Assembly: GCA_947646735.1 (NCBI GenBank)
Contig: CANTFK010000037.1
Location: forward strand, 124,001 to 188,000
From: Peronospora farinosa
Lineage: Eukaryota; Oomycota; Peronosporomycetes; Peronosporales; Peronosporaceae
Reading direction: 5' to 3'
Length of the DNA stretch: 64,000 bases
This document shows positions 42,760 through 53,660 of this stretch, piece by piece. A program made the position numbers and the translations under genes. Positions within the stretch are counted from its first letter, which is position 1. Each line of letters starts with the position of its first letter. The notes beneath the pieces were generated by a model. It made no database searches, was not told the DNA's origin, and was given only the letters and a program-made list of their open reading frames with translations.

Positions 42760-44202
42760 ATGCCACCGAAACGTAAGGCTGACGGGTCGCCTGCAAAGGC
42801 ACCCATGCAGTCCAGCACTAAGCGCACGCGCCGCGATTTATTGCAGCCGCCGCAAAGTGCTTCAGGCACTGAGGTGAATCTTCCATCTCACGATAATGTG
42901 GATGAAGAGTTATCTCTCATTGTAGACTACAATGAGACTACACCACTGCCATCACCCCAAAGTGGCGATGAGCATAGTGCATTGATGGGACATATGTCCC
43001 CATCATTTGAGGCACCCATCCTTGAGGAAGCATCTATGCTTCCTACAAGCGAAGGAAAACCCCCGTCGTCTACGCCTACGAGCGCAGCGACTAAGACTGA
43101 GCGCGCTACTTCGAAAGGAGTAGTCGCGACTCAGTCAGGTGTAACTTCTCAGGCTGATGTCTTGACAATCCATAATGGAGAGTCAGACTCAGGTGAGTGT
43201 GAGCTTAAAGCTCCATTAAGTACACCTTCGGCCTCACTAGCCCACCGTCGCGAGGGCGGCTACGTGAGTGGTGGCTTGCCACCAATGCCACCTCCATCTG
43301 AGTGGATGACCTCGGATGGGTCTAGCGCAGCGCTTTTGCAGCGTGCCACTATAGACGCTCATAGATTTTATAGCGTCTTTCCTTTGTGGAAAAAGCAGGG
43401 CAAAGCACTTGGTCGTGCTTTCCCAATTCCAGTCGTGCTGCGTTCTAACGAAACAGCCGACGACTATGAAGCTGAACTTCGGCTCCGTGTTACCTTGCAT
43501 GAAGATGCAACTAAACAGCGGTCGCAGCGAATCAGCTTTGCCATAAAGCGTGCGCATGAAATTATGGGCGGTAAGCGACCCCCAATTAATTTTCGCCACG
43601 CTTCTTCTGCCAGTCCTTCCGGACCTAGCAGAAAGAAGACAGCTGGTGCTGCTTCACATAAGCATCCACCAGCCCAGCCACGTCGACGTGCAAAGCGTCC
43701 ACAGGCTCCCAGGAGTCAAATTTTGTTGGTTAACCCTTCCCCTGGACAAGGATTTGGAGCTTTCGCTTCACAAACCGGTGGGCCAACAGCCTTCCAACAA
43801 GGAAGCGCGTATTTCCTTCCGTGTCCACCAACACAGGTGGCGCCCGATAGGAGCGGCGATTACGCCCACCTACTCGCGGCTGCCTACCCTGCTGCTGTTC
43901 AGTCGCAGGCTAAGTCCGCTGCGCTGAAGAGGCAGGTGACAGATCTCGAGAGTCAAGTCTCGCGACTGAGCTCGGATCTGCGCGATGTGAGGACGAGGTA
44001 CCGTCAGGGGTATGACCGCCTGAAGACTCGCTTGGACATCCTAGAGCGACTGGTGATGAGAGACCCGAGTCAAGCGCGGAGTCCTCCTCGATCGCCGAGT
44101 CCTCTATCGCCTCGTTCGTATACGGGGAGCCTCTCGGCTTCCTCGTCGCCTGATCGGCCGCGACACTCGACTCACAGTCGACGTCACCATCGGTCTCGTT
44201 AG
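42760..44202 (+). CDS. Antisense ORF of gamma: basic, coiled-coil protein (480 aa)
   Basis: Intact plus-strand frame, opposite to pol. The frame is open back to 42640, inside the LTR, but the ATG at 42760 (MPPKRKADGSP) is the likely start; TTTATAAA lies about 35 bases before it. N-terminus: nuclear-localisation-like PPKRKADG and KRTRRDL, then a Ser/Thr/Pro-rich 150 residues. A conserved-looking globular core follows (HRFYSVFPLWKKQGKALGR, DDYEAELRLRVTLHEDATK, RISFAIKRAHEIMGGKRPP). Then a basic stretch (QPRRRAKRPQ), a coiled coil at about residues 383-433 (LKRQVTDLESQVSRLSSDL) and an RS/SP-rich tail. The last 293 bp overlap the 3' end of the integrase frame on the other strand. No known family; a nucleic-acid-binding or regulatory role is only a guess. 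Confidence 0.7.
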   Translation: MPPKRKADGSPAKAPMQSSTKRTRRDLLQPPQSASGTEVNLPSHDNVDEELSLIVDYNETTPLPSPQSGDEHSALMGHMSPSFEAPILEEASMLPTSEGKPPSSTPTSAATKTERATSKGVVATQSGVTSQADVLTIHNGESDSGECELKAPLSTPSASLAHRREGGYVSGGLPPMPPPSEWMTSDGSSAALLQRATIDAHRFYSVFPLWKKQGKALGRAFPIPVVLRSNETADDYEAELRLRVTLHEDATKQRSQRISFAIKRAHEIMGGKRPPINFRHASSASPSGPSRKKTAGAASHKHPPAQPRRRAKRPQAPRSQILLVNPSPGQGFGAFASQTGGPTAFQQGSAYFLPCPPTQVAPDRSGDYAHLLAAAYPAAVQSQAKSAALKRQVTDLESQVSRLSSDLRDVRTRYRQGYDRLKTRLDILERLVMRDPSQARSPPRSPSPLSPRSYTGSLSASSSPDRPRHSTHSRRHHRSR

Positions 44203-45513
44203 ACCGATGCGGATATGTGATCTCTTCTGGATCAACATACCGTTTCAGACGACCCACGTAAAATACGGGGTGCGTCTTCATATACGGTGGGAGAGTGAGC
44301 CTATAATTTAGGTCTCCAACTTCTTCAACCACTGTAAAGGGCCCAATGAACCGGGGCAATAGCTTAGTAGTACCACCAGGTAGTACATAAATTGCATGCT
44401 TATGTAGGGTAGCAGTACTTAATAGCACTTTGTCCCCAACAATAAAGTGCTCATTGTTTTTGCGACCATGCTGGTCTGCATATTGTTTTTGCTTGTCCTG
44501 TGCGCTTGCCATCGCGTCACGGACTTTACGTGTGATGGCTAATCGCTCATCCACAAAGCGCTGAGCTTCGCTCACGCTTTTAGCATCCAGCTCGCCGATG
44601 ACGCCTCCAAGAGGTCGTTCATGGGTCAACGCTGTTGATAACACTATAGTGTCATCGCCAAGGAGCACTGGCATTTCTTGCCGTGCCTCCTCTGTTACAC
44701 CTATAGGTGGCGTGACCACTGCTAAATTAGCAGTGTCACTAGGGCAACCTTGGCCCTTTTTGGCATTCGCACCGAGCGAAGTGAGGAGCCCTCCCCCACT
44801 AAGACTCGGGTTGCGTACAAACGAGACTGGCGTTCGAGGATGACGCAGTCCGTTAATGTAAAACGGTGTTTTTTTTTCAACCGTACTGGCGTGAACACTA
44901 TTATTGATAGCGAACTCCACGAATGGCAATTGCTTGCTCCATTCTTTGGGAGTCGCTATTGTACGCAACACATCCGCCACGACTCGATTGGCCCGTTCTG
45001 TTTGGCCATCGGTCTGGGGATGATCAGCGGTTGACATGTGAAGCTTGCTTCCCAGCAGCTTAAACACATGTCGCCAAAAACCCGACGTAAAACGCGGATC
45101 CCGGTCCGATACTATGGACTCGGGCATCCCGTGTAGTCGATACACGTGATCCAGAAACAAGAGGGCATCCACTTTCCTGAGATCTTGGTTCTACATGGTG
45201 CCAAATGCACCATCTTGCTCAGTCTATCTACAAAGACGACGAGCCCCGTCCTGCCTTTATGGTCAGGCGGTAAGCCAAACATGAAGTCCAAACTGACCGA
45301 CTTCCAACATTCAGTTGATCTCGGCAGTGGCTTCAGCGGTGCACTGTTCGAAGGTGCAGGCTTTATGCGCTGACACTCTTCATAAGAGCGAATATAGTTG
45401 GCCACCCACCGATATAGGTGGGGCCACCAAAATTCCTCTGACACTCGTAAGAATGTCTTTTCACGGCCCAGATGCCCACTAGATGGCGCATCATGGCACT
45501 CGTGAAGTATCAT
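43910..45513 (-). pseudogene. Gamma integrase
   Basis: Zinc site H..H with the family CX2C replaced (GHLGREKTFLRV, SYEECQRIK: first Cys changed to Tyr-Glu-Glu). Catalytic core D (SVSLDFMFGLP), D (IVSDRDPRFTS) and E (TDGQTERANRVV). The C-terminal fold is at FIVGDKVLLSTATL ... HPVFYVGRLKRYV. Two frames overlap at 45112-45172, so one frameshift. The tail after GRLKRYV (about 120 residues, Ser/Asp-rich) shows no chromodomain and overlaps the antisense ORF. Confidence 0.85.
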
Positions 45514-45576
45514 CAGCTTAAGATCTGTGTCATGAGGGACTTAGATTCTCAAGGGATCACAGGGTGACAGTTGATG

Positions 45577-47310
45577 CTATAACAGGCCATCACTGTAACT
45601 AAAGCGATTTAGTTTCGCTTTGAGGTGCGACGGAAGGGTAACCTTTCGTCCACCAAAATGATCCAGCAGCAGGCGACAATGTTCGTCCTGACTGTAACAC
45701 TCCTTTATATCGGAGTCCATTGAGCTCGTCACATGGTAGGCCTTTATGGCTGCCAATGTTGACGACTCAACTTGCGCTTTTGCACGAGACACACTATCAT
45801 GGTGTCTTGCCTCAAAGTCTGGTCTGCGCGATAACGCGTCAGCCAAGACATTCGACTTACCCGGCTTATATTCAAATTTGAAATTAAATTCAGAGAAGAA
45901 TGTTAGCCATCTCGACATTCTTGGCGAGAGGTGCGGTGAATTTATAGCGGTCCGCAGTGAAGCGTGATCCGTATAAACCAAAAAAGGTTCGGTGCCCAAG
46001 AGGTGCACCCGAAACTTCACAAGGGCATACTTAATTGAAAGTAGCTCCTTGTCATGCACAGGGTAATTTAGCTCGGCAGCTTTTAAAAGCCGAGACTGAT
46101 AAGATATGACACGGTCAACGCCGTTGTCATCCTTCTGCATTAGCGCGCTGCCGATTGCAAAATTGCTTGCATTGCAGACGACGCTAAAGGGCTTATCCGC
46201 GTCTGGCAATGCCAAGACCGGTGCTTCTACAAGAGATTGCTTCACTGATGTGAACGCATCTTCTTGCTTCTTTGACCAAGTCCATTCTGTATCCTTTTTT
46301 AAAAGGTCATACAATGGCTTGGTCTGCTCCGCATAATTCTTGCTGTACTTATGCAAGTAATTAGCGAGCCCAAGGAATTGGCGCAGATCCTTCACATGAC
46401 GTGGGACTGGCCATTCCTTTACAGCCTTTACCTTTTCTGGGTCTGCTCGTACACCATGTGCACCTACGATGCAGCCCAGTACAGATATCTCGGGGACCCC
46501 TATTACGCACTTTTGCAAGCTCACGTATAATTGGGCGTCACCCAGAGTCTGCAACACAGCGTCTAAATGACGCTTGTGCGACTCTATTGAACTCAGACCG
46601 TCCTCCGCCCTACTATGCACGAATACATCGTCAAAGTAATGGGGTGCGTAGGCACGGTGCTGACGCATCACGTGAGCCACTACTCGGTTGAATGTTGCCG
46701 GAGCATTTTACAACCCTTGTGGCATCGCAAGCCACTCCCACAGCATACCGCTTGGGGTGCTTACTGCCGTTTTGGCTACATCGGTATCTATCATGAGAAC
46801 CTGATAGTAGCCATCCTTCAGATCCAACGCGGAAAAGATAGTTGACTTTCCCATGGAATTCAACAAAACATCTTTCCGCGGGATCGGCGTTTGAGCTGGA
46901 ATGGTGGCCGTGTTCAGCTTATTATAAGCGTGAACCACGCGCCATCCACCTGTTGCTTTACGCACACAGAAGGTCGGGCTGCAGTGAGGCGACTTGCTCT
47001 CACGTACATGTCCCGCCTTAGCTCGCTTGTCGAAGAACTAATCGATGTAATCGACTTGTTCCTTCGGCAACGGCCATTGCCTGGTCACACAATACTTGGT
47101 GCCAGGCTCCAGGTCAATTTCGTGCCTGATGCCCCTATCGGCCGGTAGGCGGATCGGCACTTCTGCTGGAAACACATCACGGTGTTTCCACAGAACATCA
47201 TAGAACGGGCTGTACTTCAAGGCTTCCCAGCCTTGAGCAGCGAACCGTTTCTTTCTATCGGTCTTCAAGACGCTCTCATCCATTGTGGATGAAGAGCAAC
47301 AATCCACCAC
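45577..47310 (-). pseudogene. Gamma reverse transcriptase and RNase H
   Basis: RT starts with TRQWPLPKEQVDYID, a TAG, then SPTFCVRKATGGWRVV, SALDLKDGYYQVLM, a TAA after AMPQGL, and the catalytic YFDDVFVHS (Phe in place of the usual Val). Thumb FLGLANYLHKYSKNY. RNase H: VVCNASNFAIGSAL, where the first catalytic Asp of the usual DAS is Asn, then YPVHDKELLSIKYAL and VYTDHASLR. The connection ends RPDFEARHHDSV. Confidence 0.87.
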
Positions 47311-47313
47311 GTT

Positions 47314-48397
47314 CTATTCTGGAACTGGTCCGACTATCTCGTGGATCTTTCCTTCCTTTAGTTCGGACAGGAACATATCCCACGTCATCTCCGAGAGATT
47401 TACTATCTCCTCGGCAGATGCCAAGATAAGGTAAAGCACCTCAACTGAGGATGCCTCCGGCATTTTGTCTTCGACGAACTCGAACAACTCGTTCGTAGGT
47501 CCTTCCTCTTGGACCGAGACTGATCCAAGGGTAACTAGTTTTGACGTGCCCTTGATCGTCTTAATACGTCTTGTGCTCGTTCTTCGATTCACCACGACCT
47601 TTGACCTGGAAGATGGTTTCGTTGCTGTATTAGCCAACGCACTCCTTCCAACCGCACCAGGCTCATGGCTCTGTGCCGGTTCGTGTGGTGCTTGACTTCC
47701 TGTCATCCCATTATCAACTGCCACAGGCTCTCGGCTCTGTGCAGTACCATTGGACGCATGACTACCTGTCATCGTCCCATTCACTACACCAGTCTTTTCG
47801 ACCTGGGTAGGAATATGTGTCATCTGGCTTTCCGCCAGTGCACTTCCAGCTACACCACTCCTTTCGAACTGGGTAGTTCCTGGTGTCGATTGACATACCG
47901 TCATCGCACCCTCGACTGTGTTGGACACAGCATCAGCCACATAAGCCTCTGTCAAGAGCTAATCCTTTTCGGTGTCTTGCGTAGAGCTAGCGACTGTGCC
48001 TGTACGCCAGTCTATCCATGGTTGGTGTTTAGCCAACCAAGTCATGCCTAGGATGAGGTCATACGGACTCTCCATAACTAGCACTGTGAACTTCTCATTA
48101 CAAGAGAAAGTCACTGAAACTAAAGGCGAGTTCAACTTGAACTCCCTCCGATTTGACGAGCGCGCCGTTCGCTAAACGAACGATCGCCTCTTCTCGCTTG
48201 CCATCCTGGCAAAGCGACTCATAACTCGCCGGACTCTTTTTCAAAGCCGCGAGTTTCACAAAGTTTTGTGATGCACCCGAATCCACGAGAAGGGTCATCA
48301 CTTGGTCATAGCCTCGTACTCGAGCGCTATCGACCAAAAGGGTTGAGGTCCGACCTTTCGGAACCTCAGGGACTATGCTACCCATTTGTTCGATCAC
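47314..48397 (-). pseudogene. Gamma protease and linker
   Basis: 48098-48397 carries the aspartic protease active site LLVDSGASQNFV. The frame shifts near 48100; the second part (LILGMTWLAKHQPW-type block) is in another frame. 47314-47955 is a linker with repeated SHEPGAV/ALAGSQ-type motifs, ending LVLASAEEIVNLSEMTWDMFL, the lead-in to RT. Confidence 0.78.
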
Positions 48398-48439
48398 TCT
48401 AAGCTTAGGGGTAGCTTCAGAGTCCGCGACAGTAGGGCA

Positions 48440-49531
48440 TCACGCCCCTACTGCGCTCCCGCATTTCCTGACCCATCTTGGGCAGGTGCTGAACCCGTGC
48501 GTCGTGCACGCTGGTTTTTCGCACTTCCCTTTGGGTTGGGCGACCTTTTGCTTGGCTGCCTTAGCACCAGCAGCTACTTTGGCATAGCAGCGAGCCATCA
48601 TATGGCCTCGCTTGCTGCACTTGTAGCAGATCACATCTGCATTGCCTAACTCCATAGGAGTGGCATCAGACCTTTCGGTCGACGGCCTGTAATAGGCTGT
48701 CACCGAGGCGCTGTTGTAGGATTGCTCCTCAACTAAGGCAATGTCAATTGCCTCTTCCATCGTCGCTGGCACCTTTCTGAAAAGGGCCTGACGCGATGGG
48801 CCGTGCCTAAGTCCATTCATGAACGTGACCACCTTGATACGCTCTGGTATCGGTTCCCCATTAATGGACGCCGACAGCGAGCGCATCTCCTGCACAAATT
48901 CTTGCAGAGAGCGTTTCGCCTGTCGTGCTCCAAAGAAGCGCGCCATAAGCAACACTTCGTTGTTAGGCGGCTGGTACATGGCGCGAATCTTTGGCTTAAA
49001 GATCGCCCATGATGGAAATGCATCAGCATTAGCCATCAGCGCAGAGTATGCCCACTCTGACGCTTTGCCACGCAAGTTGGACATGGCATACGACACCATT
49101 CTGGTGTCGTCTTTGATGAGCTGCGCCACTCCACATTGCTCCACTGCTAATAGCCAGTGAACAATCGTGTGAGGGCTAGTTCCATCGAACTTCGGAGGTT
49201 CCATCCGAATGGGCCTCGGTTGAGCAGGCCGGGCAGAGAACGTCTCAACAGTTCTGTTGAGCGCCTCATTACGCGCCTGCTCAAGCCTAAGCTCATCCTG
49301 AGTCTTAGTGGTGGCCTCAGCGGTGGCTTGGCTGTTTTCCTCGGTCGCGTTTCTACGCTGTCCGAGCACAAACGCCTAAAATTGCTCCAACTGAGCAACA
49401 TGTTGCTCAGGAGGACAATGCAAGAGATTGACCAGGGCTTGTTCACCAAGTCCCTGCGCCATATGCTCTGCCAACTCCCTATGATGTTGGGAGAGGTGAA
49501 TGAAGTCACTCCAGTCCATATTAAGGACCAT
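48440..49531 (-). pseudogene. Gamma gag
   Basis: ATG at 49531; open through MDWSDFIHLSQHHRELAEHM until one in-frame TAG at about 49375-49377, then open again to 48440. Capsid core: GTSPHTIVHWLLAVEQCG, LRGKASEWAYSALM, FKPKIRAMYQPPNNEVLL, LQEFVQEMRSLSASI. CCHC knuckle CYKCSKRGHMMARC near 48600, followed by a Lys-rich end. Only the single nonsense codon breaks it. Confidence 0.85.
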
Positions 49532-49590
49532 GTCAACCACACGCACGCTCAGAGAGACGGGTCGTGGGAAGGACTACTAGTTCTACCAAG

Positions 49591-50186
49591 TGTAGCCGGG
49601 CACTTTTACGAAGTTGCCTCGTGCTACTAGCACACACCTTCAGCACAAGCGAATGAGCGGTTATAACGTCTTACCTTCGCGTGCGAGGGTGGTTAGGAGG
49701 TTGGTCGACTGCTTAAGCAGTCGTACCACCAGTTGCCTCTCGCTTAAGCGAGAGTGCAGCGAACTTCTTAACAAGAAGGCACCGACGTCACGCAGGAGCT
49801 TTTCAACTTCTCGTGCGTGGTGCGTTTGTTTAAGTAAATTCAAGACTGAGCTATATTTAATTAATTATAACTAAATATATACTTAACTACTGATTGGCTA
49901 TATATGTATATAGATCGGATACGCGACTCTTTAGAAGCGTATCCTGTCGCATGAGCTTAAATCTAGATTTAAGATCGCAACTGACGTCTTTCTGAGACGT
50001 CGCGATGCCTAGCTCTAACTAGCGTCATCCCTCCTCATGTGAATCCATCAATGATATCACATTCACGAGGGTGGATCACATTTGTGTATCGCACCCAAGT
50101 GACAGGTCAAAAGTAATCAGGGATACTTTAGACCAAACATTAAGTATATTACTTAATGTTTACGTGTAACTAGTTGCCCTGTTACA
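49591..50186 (-). repeat. Gamma right LTR (5' LTR)
   Basis: 596 bp, TGTAGCCGGGC ... GCCCTGTTACA. It should contain the promoter for the minus-strand transcript. Confidence 0.9.
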
Positions 50187-50365
50187 GTCTTAGTTATGGA
50201 ATTGATACCGATAGTATAAGGTATTACTGATACTTTGCACTGCCACTCAGAGATATACCCCTTTTTACAAGGATCGGTATTTAGAATACATGATATGCAA
50301 TATAGAAACTTCAACCGTGAGTACTTTGGGTATGACATTCCAACCGTCGTGTACCCCATTACATT
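50187..50365. repeat. Probable LTR remnant
   Basis: Ends in TGTACCCCATTACA, typical of the LTR ends here, and directly abuts the WW-gene fragment at about 50366. Too short to assign to a family. Confidence 0.4.
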
Positions 50366-50467
50366 AGTGGCTACGAAGATGGGCGTGCCGGTGGAAATGG
50401 TAGCTACTACGCAGCATCATTAACAGCATGAGGACGAGGCCAATGACCCCTTTGCCAACATGATGGT
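50366..50467 (+). pseudogene. WW-protein gene fragment (block 2), split by a transposon
   Basis: Reads KMGVPVEMVATTQHH, stop, QHEDEANDPFANMMV, matching the second exon of the gene at 26741-27048. It resumes at 53006-53066 (MMIRGDKTGKKSTPIRADR) beyond the hAT-like insertion. Confidence 0.82.
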
Positions 50468-50942
50468 CAGGTCACCTTAATAGTAGAGATCTCCGCTATT
50501 ACCACTTTTAAGCTAATGGTGGCGCCTGATGAAGTCTTAATCGTGCTTATTGTGATGCCGGCATGTATGTCACCCAAATGGTCAGTAAATGAGTTTATTT
50601 TGCTAAAAAAAGCCTCACATTGAAATTGACGACATTTAATCGAACGGCTTAACCTGTAGGATTCCTTCCAGATAGAAGTCTGTTAGACCAGTCCGGCAAT
50701 CATCTTTATTTCATTTGACAATAAAGAAATTACTCTCCACGTATACGTGCCGGTAAATGCAATGTACAGACCTTCACATAACTCCTTCAAGTGCTTATAG
50801 CACTCTTGCACGTCGTTCCAGCCAACTACAAACGTAGTCTTGACGTCGCACTGATCCAGGTCCTGCTTTAAAGAAGGCTCGCGATTGTAAGCGGCTTGCC
50901 GATTTTGAAGTCTTGCTCAGAAAGCTCAATATGTTGCAGGGT

Positions 50943-51590
50943 TCAGCGGTAGGACAAACGATCCTTTTGCTTGCGGATAATGTCGGTGAACTCTCGACCG
51001 CGCAGTCTCACAAGCTGATGTGGCAGAACAGGCGGTATGGAATCAGCAGCATCGTTCCTTGAGTCTCGTTCTGCCTCAATGTTAGCTAGACCAGCAATCA
51101 TTATGACGCAGGAAATGACGATGTTCTTGACATTGGATGCCACTTCTTCTACCCCAATCTCTTTTCTGGTTGCTTGAAAAAAGTCTCCCAAATCAATCAA
51201 TTTATCTTCGACTTTTTTTAGCTCAATGGGATACTTCTCATTCTGCGACAGGACAGAGAATTCAAGGTCGACATAGTCGACATCTGCTTGGCCTACAATC
51301 TTTGAATAGCTGAACCGAAGACATGTAAGTTTCCTTGAAACCTCAAGATGGCTACGTGTTGCTGAGAAACGAGGGTCGTCAAGCCTTCGAGACTTTAAAA
51401 CGTGATGGTCGCCTCGCTCAAAACCTTTGCGACAAAGATGATGACCACCCACCAGGTGAGTGGTGGTGTGCAAGGAGGATTCTTCTCACTAAGGTACGCT
51501 AGTGCTGCCACTCGATGTTTCCGGAACCAATCATTAACCTACATCAGATTTTAAAATTTTGAAAGCCAACACGAATACAAAGGAAGCTGT
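50943..51590 (-). pseudogene. hAT-like transposase C-terminal remnant
   Basis: One minus frame reads VNDWFRKHRVAALAYLSEKN, the next frames TWWVVIIFVAK and LTTLVSQQHVAILRFQ. A further frame (50943-51473) includes SKIVGQADVDYVDLEF. Frameshifts and a stop are frequent. The order is compatible with the end of a hAT transposase, but the dimerisation motif is not clear. Confidence 0.45.
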
Positions 51591-52412
51591 ACCTTGAACA
51601 TTGATTTCCATCGAGTGTCAGCAACGTTTTGGGCCTTCGTTTTCATTTCGTTAATATGTTCTGCTGCCTTCGTAAGTACGAGATGAGGCCGGTCATTGCA
51701 GAGAAGAACTGCTCATTTGATAAACGCTTAAAAAATTGCTGCAGAATAATATTCAGTTGAAACTGGCCACACCAAAGACAAATATTCCAGGCTTCGCGAC
51801 TTGCTCGAAGCGAGTGACGACGCCTTGAACTCTGCCGGTTATCTTTCGTTAATCGTCTGTCGAGATAGAAACAATAAGATCCCGCCAATTAGGACATATG
51901 ATGTCTAATGCATTCGCAGCATGCATAATATCTCTTCTCCAGTGGGACTGCTGAACATCGGGATGACTAGAAAATGGAAGCTACGAATCTCGTAACGGAC
52001 GAATAGCCGAATGCGGATGTCCAGGTACGACGTAGACATGTAATTGGACATGTCCATGGCAAGCGAGAATGTCCAGCATGAGGCCAGGATTTCCAAAATA
52101 TTCTGAGGTATCAAGGCGCAGACATGTCAAATATACTTGTGACCTTGCCTTCACTTGCACTCGCAAGCGACGCCAAACCCGCTTGCTTCTTTGTCAAATG
52201 CATAAACCGAGAAGCCATACGAAACGAAGCCCCTCCTCCCGCGAATCCGACGATCAGGTGAAACTGTAAGGGGGTCTTGATGGCGATTCGATAGCGATTC
52301 GTCTAAAGACCTGAGTCATGCGCGTTCTCATTGGGTCCAACAACGTCCTCGAAAATGGCTAGAGCTCGCTACCTCGTTTTTTCCTCTTTCGCGTCATCAG
52401 GATGGAAGAGCA

Positions 52413-52930
52413 TTACCCACGATAATATCGACGATGTCCTTGTTCACAAAATAATGCACATGTGCTTGGGCTTGGCCTAAATGGGGTCGTATGGTGTTTC
52501 GATGCATCACAGGGAGCGTTCTCGTCTAAGAGTGTCTCCTTCTGCGCATTCGTTAGGTTACAATACCTCTCCCAGTAGTTACCATGCTGTCCCTTTATGT
52601 GCCTGTCGTACACATCAGTGCGAAAAGTTCGTTTGAGATATTGGATGTTGTTCGTAGGTTTGCGTTTGGCGTCAACCTTCTCTTCTCGACCGAAGTGTAC
52701 ACAGAAGCGGCATGATACCGACACGACTTCCATCGTCGATGGATTGCGCTTGCAGACCTTCCAACCATATGCGAGTAACAACTTGAGCGTTAGCGAAGCT
52801 GACAGCATTATGCTCACGTGAATACTTCTGTATATGCGCCTCGATAAACGATGTTTTACGCGCCGGAGGCATAGTTTGGGCAAATGATGCTTTCAACGAG
52901 TCCGAAACGCATTTTTCTACACACACTAAA
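52413..52930 (-). pseudogene. hAT-like transposase N-terminal BED-type zinc finger remnant
   Basis: SVSCRFCVHFGREEK followed about 35 residues later by DRHIKGQHGNYWERY gives a C-X2-C ... H-X4-H arrangement of a BED finger, the DNA-binding N-terminus of hAT transposases. Confidence 0.6.
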
Positions 52931-53066
52931 TAGTGGCGCCTGGCAAAACTTCATAGTGGCCAAAAGTGGCGTTCGGGATTCAAACTATTCTATCAAAGTG
53001 GCCTGATGATGATACGTGGAGATAAAACCGGGAAGAAGAGCACTCCTATTCGAGCTGATAGACTCA

Positions 53067-53660
53067 AGCTCTTCCCTTCCATAGCGACGCGTCTGGCGTT
53101 ACGCGCAGGACTCTTGGCGTATGGCGAGAAGGACGCACCGACAGATGAAGATGCTGGAGATGAAGACAAAGCAGTCAATGTAGATCCACCATGAGCTCCA
53201 ATAGTGGCTGGAGGTCGTGATAATGCTGTAATAATCTTAGGCGGATGCAACGAGCCATTGCTGCTCATTGAAATGTTGATTTATTGGACTGTTGACGTCA
53301 GATGAGCCTGGCACAAGTGTCAAAATGATGACAATTAATTTCCAAATGAACAAGAGATTATAATAGTGACGTAGTACACGTCGTAGACAGAGAGAGATGG
53401 AGCTAGACGACGTAGACACTGAAGAGGAAGATGGAGTAACGCCACCGTAATCGAGTGATTCTTATGAGCGATTCTGATTGGGTAAAATCAATTGATTATA
53501 GTATTGGACACTGGTGTGGACAACTTAATTTGTCCACCATCTGATTGAAGTACAAGACAAAATTACATTACAGCGCATGAGTTACCGACTTGTCCTTTCT
53601 CTTGCATTGCCAGTCCTCTTGTCCTCTTCAACAAGTAATGGTACTATAGCTTTCTGCAGC
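53067..53660. other. Inverted segment of the Beclin-WW intergenic region
   Basis: This stretch has the same orientation as 26245-26836, while the DNA on both sides is in the opposite orientation relative to block 1. It contains the first ~65 codons of Beclin on the minus strand (53268 down to 53070) and the 3' end of the WW gene. The joints show CAAGC/GCTTG. Confidence 0.85.

Larger units (their letters stand above)
42056..50186 (-). mobile_element. Ty3/gypsy element gamma, structurally complete, mutated
   Basis: LTR 42056-42652, internal region, LTR 49591-50186. The pol genes are on the minus strand in the order gag, protease, RT, RNase H, integrase. The flanks are ATCTT (42051-42055) and GTCTT (50187-50191), probably a 5-bp target duplication with one change. 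The likely primer-binding site TGGTAGAACTAGTAGTCC lies 2-3 bases inside the right LTR on the minus strand. At least three stop codons and two frameshifts make it non-autonomous. A long opposite-strand ORF fills the space between pol and the left LTR. Confidence 0.92.
50468..53005 (-). mobile_element. hAT-like DNA transposon, 2538 bp, degenerate
   Basis: Terminal inverted repeats CAGGTCACCTTAATAGTA (left) and CAGGCCACTTTGATAGAA (right, reverse complement). The flanks ATGATGGT (50460-50467) and ATGATGAT (53006-53013) form an 8-bp target duplication, as in the hAT superfamily. Coding remnants are on the minus strand. It interrupts the WW-gene fragment. Confidence 0.8.

Noticed and set aside
44875..44885. 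T-run in gamma pol as a programmed frameshift site
   Set aside because: It lies on the strand inside a continuous integrase frame, so no frame change is needed there.
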